From SZUA-547 sp963669315 (GTDB lineage Bacteria; Pseudomonadota; Alphaproteobacteria; Rhodobacterales; Rhodobacteraceae), in assembly GCA_963669315.1 (NCBI GenBank), contig OY770021.1, forward strand, positions 2,046,001 to 2,110,000: 64,000 bases of DNA, given 5' to 3'. The notes below the pieces were generated by a model. That model did no database searches, was not told the origin of the DNA, and worked only from the letters and a program-made list of their open reading frames with translations. This document shows, piece by piece, positions 57,925 through 64,000 of the stretch; position 1 is the first letter of the stretch, and each line of letters opens with the position of its first letter. Position numbers and translations under genes: made by a program.

Positions 57925-59330
57925 TTTCCCGCCTCCGACCAATAGCCGCTGAAGATTGCGTCCAGAGCTGGCTCATTGGGAGGGATCGGTCGGACGACCT
58001 TCGTTTTTTGAATGAAATGCCTCCAATGCAGGTTGGTGTCGATGGTGTTGCCGCCCCAGCTGCCGCAACCCATGGAGAGAGAGAAAGGCATACCATTCTC
58101 GAACCCGCCGCCGGTGGCGAAACAATGCGCCTGGTTGACGATCACGCGACAGGTGGGCATCGCGCGGCCGAGCGCCATGGCCCGGTCGTCCTTAGCGGAA
58201 TGCAGACCTATCGAGTGGCCGGCGCCCATATAGTTCAGAATATTTGTGGAAATCGCCTGCGCGTCCTCGAAATCCCGCGCGCGATAGAGCGCAACGACGC
58301 GGCTGAGCTTTTCGCCAGAGAGTGGGTGATCGCCGCCGATCCCCGATGTCTCGACAACCAGGAACTCAGTGTCGGCAGGCGCATGGCCGACCATGCCCAA
58401 CGCCTCCAGCATCACCGGGGCGTCCTTGGCGATCACATCGCGATTGAGGTGACCATCGGGCCAAAGACGGGAAATGATGACGTTCGCCTGAGCTGCGGGG
58501 ACAAGAGCGCCACCCTCAGCAGCGAGCGCCGCAACAAATGCGTCATAGATCTCATCGACCACGACCAGCGAATTCTCAGATGAGCACGAGGTCGAATTGT
58601 CGAAGGTCTTCGAAGCCTTGATCTTCGCCGCCGCAGCGGCCAGATCGGCCGTTTCATCGACAATCACCGTCACATTGCCCGCGCCGACTCCGATAGAGGG
58701 CTTGCCGCAGGTGTAGGCGCGCCGGACGTTATCCTGGCTGCCAGTGACGACTACGAGATCGCTGGATTCGAGCAAGCGTTGCGATTTCGCCTTAGATCCA
58801 GGGGCCGGGATCATCTGAACGAGATCACGGTCCTCGCCAATCTTTTCGAACTCGGCGTAGATGTACCCCAGCAGCTTCTCGCAAGATGCGATGCCCTTGG
58901 GAGAGGGCGAAAGCACGATGGCGTTGCCGCCTTTCACCGCATTGATGATGTTGTTGGCCGGGGTGGCCGCCGGGTTGGTCGACGGTACGATGGCCCCAAC
59001 TACGCCCATTGGGCGAGCGATTTCTGTGATGCCTGTCTCCGGGTCATCGGATATGACGCCGTAGGTTTGGGCTTTCTGGATGTCACGAAGAAGCCCCAAT
59101 GTTTTTCGGTGGTTCTTGATGATCTTGTCCGGGACATTGCCGAGGCTGGTGGTCTGAACGGCGAGTTCCGCCAACGTCCGGTTGCGCTCCGGCTCCATGA
59201 TCGCCCATCCAACCGCCAGCGCAGCCCGATCGTAGCGCTCTTGACTGCCGCCTGCTTCATAGGCGCGCTGCGCGACGCGGGCGCGTTCGACAATTTCATC
59301 AACAATGGAGAGTTCGTCTGGAGCATTCAT
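57921..59330 (-). CDS. Acylating aldehyde dehydrogenase, SauS-like (sulfoacetaldehyde dehydrogenase)
   Basis: A 469-residue CoA-dependent aldehyde dehydrogenase. It lacks the AdhE alcohol dehydrogenase half. The cofactor and catalytic regions are VGAIVPSTNPAATPANNIINA, SIGVGAGNVTVIVDE and the nucleophile C249 in FDNSTSCSSENSL. Overall it resembles SauS, which reduces sulfoacetyl-CoA to sulfoacetaldehyde. The product would feed Xsc (sulfoacetaldehyde acetyltransferase), which is not in this window. It is translationally coupled to the ligase gene by a GTGA overlap. Acetaldehyde or propionaldehyde dehydrogenase is the main alternative. Confidence 0.8.
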   Translation of the reverse strand: MNAPDELSIVDEIVERARVAQRAYEAGGSQERYDRAALAVGWAIMEPERNRTLAELAVQTTSLGNVPDKIIKNHRKTLGLLRDIQKAQTYGVISDDPETGITEIARPMGVVGAIVPSTNPAATPANNIINAVKGGNAIVLSPSPKGIASCEKLLGYIYAEFEKIGEDRDLVQMIPAPGSKAKSQRLLESSDLVVVTGSQDNVRRAYTCGKPSIGVGAGNVTVIVDETADLAAAAAKIKASKTFDNSTSCSSENSLVVVDEIYDAFVAALAAEGGALVPAAQANVIISRLWPDGHLNRDVIAKDAPVMLEALGMVGHAPADTEFLVVETSGIGGDHPLSGEKLSRVVALYRARDFEDAQAISTNILNYMGAGHSIGLHSAKDDRAMALGRAMPTCRVIVNQAHCFATGGGFENGMPFSLSMGCGSWGGNTIDTNLHWRHFIQKTKVVRPIPPNEPALDAIFSGYWSEAGK

Positions 59331-59353
59331 TTTCTCGGTTCCCGTCGGATGGT

Positions 59354-59378
59354 AGGGGGCGCAGATCGCGCGCCCCCT
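59354..59378 (-). promoter_or_regulatory. Intercistronic hairpin between tctC and the aldehyde dehydrogenase gene
   Basis: AGGGGGCGC and GCGCCCCCT form a perfect nine-base-pair stem around a 7-base loop in the 79-bp gap. There is no T-run after it. Such hairpins often protect the upstream message, here that of the periplasmic binding protein, from 3' decay, or reduce read-through. Confidence 0.6.
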
Positions 59379-59409
59379 CAGTCATTTGCTTAGGGCGTGG
59401 CTAGGGTGC

Positions 59410-60369
59410 TCAAAGGCCGGCGAGCAATTCGTTGAGCGTCTGCTGCCGTGCAGCCCACATCTCTTTGACTTCGTCGCGGGTCATGATGTGCATTGGCGAA
59501 CCGCCCGCTTTCATCTTTCCGGCGACCCGCGAATTCTTGAACATCTCGGGCACGGTGGCCGCTAGCTTGTCGATCACCTCTTGCGGAGTTCCGGCCGGCA
59601 CCATGATGCCGCGATAGTTCACAGACGCATTGTCGATCTCGTAGCCTTGCTCCTTCAGCGTCGGCACATCATCGAGGAAGGCGTTGCGCTCAAGATCGAA
59701 GACGCCAAGGATTTTGACATTACCGGCCGCACGGGCGCGGAAAGCGTCGGAAAGATTGTTTATGCCACCGAGGACTTCGCCAGCTATCACGGCCTTCATC
59801 GCCGCCGCTCCGCCACCCTTGGTCGGGATGTAGGCCATTTTAACGCCGGCCGCCTTCTCAAGCTGCAACGCTGCGATGTGGTGCCCGACGAATAAGCCGG
59901 CGCCAGAGAATGTGAGCTTGCCCGGGTTTTCATTGGCGTAGGCGACGACGTCCGCCATCGAATTGAACTCGCTGTCCTTTCCAACCACGAAAACGGCGGG
60001 ATCCGCGCCCCAGTTTGCGATCGGTTCGAAGCTTTCGGTCGAATACTGCACGCCGCCCTTTATCGATTGGGCGATAAAATGCGGCACGTTATAGGCGCCA
60101 AGCGTATAGCCGTCCGCCTCCGCCTGGGTGGCCAACCAGTTCCAACCGACCCGTCCGCCGGCGCCAGGCTTGTTGACGATTGCGATCGGCATGCCGAGTG
60201 CATCTTCGTTGCCTGCGGTCATGGTTACGATGCGGGCCTGGAAGTCCGTCGCGCCGCCAGCGCCATAGGACACCATCATCATGACCGGGCGCTCCGGATA
60301 GTTTTGGGCGAAGGCCGAGCCCGCCAGCCCTGTCAGAGCGATTGCAGCCCCGATAAGAAGTTTCTTCAT
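59410..60369 (-). CDS. tctC: Tripartite tricarboxylate transporter substrate-binding protein
   Basis: A 319-residue periplasmic receptor. The signal peptide is KKLLIGAAIALTGLAGSAFA with cleavage before QNYPERP. The TctC/Bug fold shows PVMMMVSYGAGGATDFQAR, IVNKPGAGGRVGWNWLA and GTPQEVIDKLAATVPEMF. These proteins bind small carboxylates such as citrate, and sulfonates in some cases. Neighbours suggest the ligand is the acid that is then activated by the ligase. It lies 39 bp after tctB. Confidence 0.94.
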   Translation of the reverse strand: MKKLLIGAAIALTGLAGSAFAQNYPERPVMMMVSYGAGGATDFQARIVTMTAGNEDALGMPIAIVNKPGAGGRVGWNWLATQAEADGYTLGAYNVPHFIAQSIKGGVQYSTESFEPIANWGADPAVFVVGKDSEFNSMADVVAYANENPGKLTFSGAGLFVGHHIAALQLEKAAGVKMAYIPTKGGGAAAMKAVIAGEVLGGINNLSDAFRARAAGNVKILGVFDLERNAFLDDVPTLKEQGYEIDNASVNYRGIMVPAGTPQEVIDKLAATVPEMFKNSRVAGKMKAGGSPMHIMTRDEVKEMWAARQQTLNELLAGL

Positions 60370-60408
60370 TACGTATCCTCCTTGCAGTTTCGTGAGTTTT
60401 TTAGTGGG

Positions 60409-60864
60409 TTAGAATAGGATTTCTTTGGGCGTGAAGACTTTCAGCAAAAGGGCGAACACGCCGTACATGACCAACAGGTAGCCGGCGGTGATCACAATGC
60501 GCCGGATCCAGGTCTTTATCTCGTTGTGAGGCGCCGGATCGTAGAGCGACAGCAGCGTGAGGAATGCCAGTGCGGTCGCCGTGTAGAACCCCAGCGCCTT
60601 CGCCGCCCAAAAGACGTAAACGACGGAGACGAGCAGCCCGGGCGCTATGTCGACCAGCATGTGCTTCGAGACACCCTCGCCCACCCGCGCAATACGCAGA
60701 ACCGACCTAGCGAAAGTCCAGGCAGCCAGTACTACAAAGACAACAGAGATAAGCCGCGGGAAGAGGAAGCTGTCGGCGGGTTCCTGCGTAAAGCTAATCC
60801 ATGTGATCCAGACGCCGGTGGCGAAAATGATTCCGGTGGGAATGATATGTTGCGCGGGGCTCAT
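60409..60864 (-). CDS. tctB: Tripartite tricarboxylate transporter small membrane subunit
   Basis: A 151-residue protein with four hydrophobic segments (near residues 10-26, 36-54, 72-97 and 118-140). It belongs to the TctB family, the small membrane partner of TctA. PADSFLFPRLISVVFVVLAAW is the typical N-terminal motif. Its start overlaps the tctA stop by 4 bp (ATGA), so the two are translationally coupled. Confidence 0.88.
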   Translation of the reverse strand: MSPAQHIIPTGIIFATGVWITWISFTQEPADSFLFPRLISVVFVVLAAWTFARSVLRIARVGEGVSKHMLVDIAPGLLVSVVYVFWAAKALGFYTATALAFLTLLSLYDPAPHNEIKTWIRRIVITAGYLLVMYGVFALLLKVFTPKEILF

Positions 60865-62372
60865 GTGGCGGCTCCTCTCTTTTTGGCGATCCTCGACGCT
60901 TCAATTTCCGACCAGATCGAGTAGGCGACTGATACGACTACAATCAGGATCAGCATGATGTTCATGGCGCCGGACATGAAATATGCGACCATTCCATCGG
61001 TGGCGTTGGCGATCAGCGAGCCTTGGGTGAAGTTCGACTCGGCGATCGGGCCAAGGATCAGGCCGAGCACCAGCGGGGCCGCCGAGAAGCCGTAACGCTC
61101 CAGAAAGAACATTCCGATGCCAAGGCACGCCATTACGTAGACATCTCCCATCGAACCCTGCACCGAGTAGGAGCCGAACACCGCTAGTCCCATAACGATG
61201 GACGCCATTACCGATTTTGGAACCGTTGCGACCCGCGCGGCGAGACCGGCGATATAGAGGCCGAAGATGCACATCAGGATCTGCCCAATCAGCATGGAGT
61301 TGATGAATGGCCAGGCGACGTCCGGGTGATTGTCAAAAAGATCCGAGCCCGGGAAAATGCCGTGGATCAAGAGACCGCCCAAAAGCACCGCGGCAGTAGG
61401 GCTTCCGGGGATCGACAGTGTCAGAAGCGGTACGAGAGAAGGTCCTACCATGGCGTTGTTGGCGCTCTCCGCGGCGATAACGCCCTCGGAATGACCAGTG
61501 CCGAACTTCTCTTTCTCTCGGCTGAATTTCTTGGTCTGGTCATAGGCGACAAGGCCTGCGATCTGACCTCCGACGCCGGGGATCAGGCCGATGATAGATC
61601 CGACAATGGTTCCGATTGAAAGCGCACGCGGCCGGCTGACAATTTCGGAAATAGCAGCACCGATCGAATGCTTGCGCACCTCGATCACTTCGACGCCCTC
61701 TTTGCGGCGGCCCTCGGCGAACATTGTTATGACCTGCGGAATCGCGAACAGACCGATCAGCGCCGCAATGATGTTGATGCCGCCGCCGAGCGCAGGATGA
61801 AATATGAAACGCTGCGCGCCGAGAATGTCGTCGAAGCCAATTGTCGCCAGCCAAAGGCCGATACATCCGGACAAAAGGCCCTTTACGGTCGATTTGCTGT
61901 CGAGCGAACCGATGATCGTCACGCCCAGAATGGCGAGCCAGAATAGATGAGAGGGTCCGAAGGCCAGCGCCCATTGCGCCAGCAAAGGGGTGAGGAAGAT
62001 CAGAAGCAGCACGCCAAATACCCCGCCCACCGCCGAAGCGAGGAATGAAAGCTGCAGCGCTCTCGCGCCTTCGCCCTTCTTCGCCATCTTGTTGCCGTCC
62101 AGCGTGGTCGCGATGTTTGCAGGCGCCCCGGGAATTTTAAGCAAGATCGCACTGACCGCGCCGCCGGCGACTGTCGAAGTGTAGGCCGCGCCCAGAAGGA
62201 TCAGCCCATGGACCGCTTCCAAATGGAAGGTGAACGGAATCAAAAGGGCGACCGCCATTGTCGGAGACAAACCGGGCGTTGCGCCCAGGATCAGGCCTCC
62301 GACCGTACCCGCGAGAAGCAGAGCGAACGAGACCGGCGAGAATACTTCGCCAAAATAGAGCAGAAACTCCAC
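60861..62372 (-). CDS. tctA: Tripartite tricarboxylate transporter large permease
   Basis: A 503-residue membrane protein with about 12 helices, the channel-forming subunit that uses an ion gradient. Family motifs are GLILGATPGLSPTMAVALL, FLASAVGGVFGVLLLIF, IVGSIIGLIPGVGGQIAGLVAY and TLSIPGSPTAAVLLGGLL. It starts with GTG at 62372 after GGGAGGATC. It heads the minus-strand operon tctA-tctB-tctC-dehydrogenase-ligase. The LacI-type regulator is divergent, 103 bp away. Confidence 0.94.
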   Translation of the reverse strand: MEFLLYFGEVFSPVSFALLLAGTVGGLILGATPGLSPTMAVALLIPFTFHLEAVHGLILLGAAYTSTVAGGAVSAILLKIPGAPANIATTLDGNKMAKKGEGARALQLSFLASAVGGVFGVLLLIFLTPLLAQWALAFGPSHLFWLAILGVTIIGSLDSKSTVKGLLSGCIGLWLATIGFDDILGAQRFIFHPALGGGINIIAALIGLFAIPQVITMFAEGRRKEGVEVIEVRKHSIGAAISEIVSRPRALSIGTIVGSIIGLIPGVGGQIAGLVAYDQTKKFSREKEKFGTGHSEGVIAAESANNAMVGPSLVPLLTLSIPGSPTAAVLLGGLLIHGIFPGSDLFDNHPDVAWPFINSMLIGQILMCIFGLYIAGLAARVATVPKSVMASIVMGLAVFGSYSVQGSMGDVYVMACLGIGMFFLERYGFSAAPLVLGLILGPIAESNFTQGSLIANATDGMVAYFMSGAMNIMLILIVVVSVAYSIWSEIEASRIAKKRGAAT

Positions 62373-62441
62373 TGGGATCCTCCCATTTTTAGATCAAGGC
62401 GTTTTGGCCCTAAAAAAAAGCCTACATAATGAAAATTAGTT

Positions 62442-62455
62442 TGCAAACGTTTTCA
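62442..62455. promoter_or_regulatory. LacI-type operator between tctA and the regulator gene
   Basis: TGCAAACGTTTTCA is a near-perfect palindrome (6 of 7 pairs) around the central CG and fits the LacI/GalR consensus TGNAANCGNTTNCA. It overlaps a possible -35 (TTGCAA) of the regulator gene, 20 bp from its ATG and 69 bp from the tctA GTG, so it can control both directions. Confidence 0.8.
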
Positions 62456-62475
62456 TATTTTAGTAAAAAACACTT

Positions 62476-63537
62476 ATGAAACACGGCGGTAAGGAAAAAC
62501 TTGTCGACATCACGACCGTTGCAAAGCGAGCTAAAGTCTCGCCTTCGACGGTTTCGCGATTCTTTAATCATCCGGATCTTGTGCGCGCAGATACGCGCAA
62601 ACGGATCGAGATCGCGTGCGAAAAACTCGGCTATATTCGGAACCGTCGAGCAAACACTCTGCGCGGCCTCAGGTCCGGGACGGTCGGCCTGATCGTCCCA
62701 ACAGTCGACAACGCGATTTTCGCTCAGTTGATTCAGGCCTTTGCAGACCAGTTGAACTCACGTGAGTTGACGCTGTTGATCGGAACACACGGATACGATC
62801 TCGATTTGGAGACTAAATTACTGCGTTCGTTGCTTGAACATCGAGTTGACGGAATTGCTATGATAGGTCTCGAACACACCGACGCGTCCTATGCGATGAT
62901 CCGATCGCAAGAAATTCCGGCGATAGCGCTGTGGAACTATGCAGCGGACGCCTCGATCAGCTGTTTCGGTCCTGAAAACAGCGAGGCCGGACGGCGCGTC
63001 GCTCAGCATATTATCGATCTTGGTCACAAGGAAATCGCGCTGATATTTCCAGATCTTACCGGCAATGACAGAGCGAAAGATCGCTTCGATGGCGTAATGG
63101 AAGTCTTTGCCGAAGCGGGAATTGTAATTCCCTTAAGTCGGATACTATCGACGCCCTACGATGCTGGCGCCGCGAAGATCGCGGCGATGGATCTTCTGCG
63201 ACAGCAGGCTCGGCCAAGCGCCGTAATATGCGGCAACGACATCATCGCACGCGGCGTCATATTCGCGGGTCAGGCCTTGGAGCTTGATATCCCGGGCGAA
63301 TTGTCAGTGGTGGGAATTGGAGATTTTGCAGGGTCGGCCGAGATGGAGCCGGGACTAACGAGTGTCAGGATGCCGGCCAAGCGTATTGGCAAGCTGGGCG
63401 CCCAGGCCCTAATTGACGCGTTGGAAGTCCGTGGCTCCAAAAAGATCACTAAACGGCGGTTCGAACTTACACTAGTAAAACGCCGGTCTACGGGCGAGCC
63501 GAATGGGTCCGTTTTGAATTCAAGATCCGCCATCTAA
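62476..63537 (+). CDS. LacI-family transcriptional regulator
   Basis: A 353-residue repressor-type regulator. The N-terminal HTH is ITTVAKRAKVSPSTVSRFFN, followed by the hinge-helix region RNRRANTLRGLRSGTVGLIV, then a periplasmic-binding-like effector domain (GIAMIGLEHTDASY, AVICGNDIIARGVIFAGQ, SVVGIGDFAGSAEMEPGLTS). The effector is unknown, and should be the transported acid or a CoA-free intermediate. Its codons are visibly more A/T-rich than the flanking chromosome, as expected for acquired DNA. An operator lies just upstream, so it probably also represses itself. Confidence 0.9.
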   Translation: MKHGGKEKLVDITTVAKRAKVSPSTVSRFFNHPDLVRADTRKRIEIACEKLGYIRNRRANTLRGLRSGTVGLIVPTVDNAIFAQLIQAFADQLNSRELTLLIGTHGYDLDLETKLLRSLLEHRVDGIAMIGLEHTDASYAMIRSQEIPAIALWNYAADASISCFGPENSEAGRRVAQHIIDLGHKEIALIFPDLTGNDRAKDRFDGVMEVFAEAGIVIPLSRILSTPYDAGAAKIAAMDLLRQQARPSAVICGNDIIARGVIFAGQALELDIPGELSVVGIGDFAGSAEMEPGLTSVRMPAKRIGKLGAQALIDALEVRGSKKITKRRFELTLVKRRSTGEPNGSVLNSRSAI

Positions 63538-63615
63538 CCGAACCACTTGGACCACCGGATCATCCCGCGTTTTCGCCGCTTCTGTTGGCGATATTGTCCG
63601 ATTCCTACTGCCGCA

Positions 63616-63873
63616 TTACCTTTGCCGAACGGAAGCGAAGACCCTCGGGTCCGTCGGGCGGTTCTGCGCGACGGCATGAGCGAACGGACGGCTGTGCTGG
63701 CCCTCAAGAACGATGCGGATCTTTTCTTCAGCCGAGTGACGCTTGCGTGTCTTCCGGCGGATGTCTTTGACGACGCGATCGGCTGTCGATTTCGTAGTCC
63801 CGGGTTTCCGTCTCATCTCCACTCCTTGGTGGTTACGATGAGACCAAAACCCTCCGTTAGACAGTCACATCAA
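63616..63873 (-). mobile_element. IS3-type element remnant, orfA fragment
   Basis: From the ATG at 63816 (GTG at 63822 upstream) the frame reads MRRKPGTTKSTADRVVKDIR and continues RKTRKRHSAEEKIRIVLEG, the N-terminus of IS3-family OrfA. After about 40 residues similarity ends and a stop follows, so orfA is truncated or frameshifted and orfB is missing. The 5' end of the element is probably near 63873, where the minus strand reads TGATGTGACTGTCTAACGG. Outside it, 63874-64000 contains nothing I recognise. Confidence 0.68.
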
Positions 63874-64000
63874 ATCGGCCCATAGGCGCTGACGGGTGAC
63901 AGGAATTGCCTACGGAGCCGATTGGACACGCCGTCGGGTTCTCCAACGCCGCGACGATGGAGCTGATGGTTGAGCATCTCGTCTTGCAAGACTTCAAGCG

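Noticed and set aside
63874..64000. Possible second transposon fragment at the window end
   Set aside because: Neither strand gives a protein or terminal repeat that I can assign within 127 bases.

Overview
This window is about 64 kb of GC-rich chromosome from an alphaproteobacterium, most likely Rhodobacterales. The clues are the alphaproteobacterial 16S/23S rRNA genes, a circularly permuted two-piece tmRNA whose tag ends in NRAPVAVAA, a class I PHA synthase, and several gene neighbourhoods that I know from Rhodobacteraceae: DUF2849-cysI-cysH-DUF934, alaC-hom-glpX-recJ, and fumC/sspB with DUF4169. I cannot name a species.

1-16 kb is ordinary chromosome: mtgA (cut by the window edge), a Tat-exported phosphoesterase, a glutathione S-transferase, queG, a TPR protein, a nucleotide-sugar-epimerase-like protein, a large MscS channel, an alpha/beta hydrolase and a GT4 glycosyltransferase whose start codons share one CATG, a stand-alone ABC-exporter membrane domain, an M19 dipeptidase, a SYLF protein, an SDR, and an Lrp regulator with a fused CoA-transferase. 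16-23 kb holds sulfite and APS reduction (cysI, cysH and two accessory genes), cfa, a coiled-coil protein of unknown function, a decayed mmgE/prpD pseudogene and tRNA-Glu. 23-30 kb is a minus-strand run alaC-hom-glpX-two membrane proteins-recJ. 30-34 kb has phaC, a 5'-nucleotidase-like lipoprotein and a YedK/HMCES protein.

34-40 kb is the most intriguing operon. It reads, in transcription order, a 42-residue membrane/lipoprotein peptide, XpaC, TelA/YaaN, DUF805, an SPFH protein with a C-terminal GYF_2 domain (YdjI type), a zinc-ribbon membrane protein, and a DUF937 protein. It joins two modules known separately in Bacillus (xpaC-yaaN and ydjG/ydjI) and has no settled function. 40-43 kb has ChaN, TusA and a CcdA that appears to be circularly permuted: its first membrane helix, with the SPCVLP cysteine, lies at the C-terminus. 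43-49 kb includes a small MscS, an exported chorismate mutase, fumC, sspB directly downstream of ssrA (the tag-encoding RNA and a putative tag adaptor side by side), an LprI-like protein, glyoxalase I, thyX and a Flp-like peptide.

49.6-55.7 kb is a complete rrn operon: promoter, boxA, 16S, tRNA-Ile(GAT), tRNA-Ala(TGC), 23S with an insertion in helix 45, 5S and tRNA-fMet. After it comes a catabolic island between remnants of an IS6-type and an IS3-type element: tctA-tctB-tctC, a SauS-like acylating sulfoacetaldehyde dehydrogenase and a SauT-like acyl-CoA ligase, controlled by a divergent LacI regulator with a visible operator. I read this as an uptake and activation module for sulfoacetate or a similar small acid. 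The last 130 bases hold nothing I can identify.
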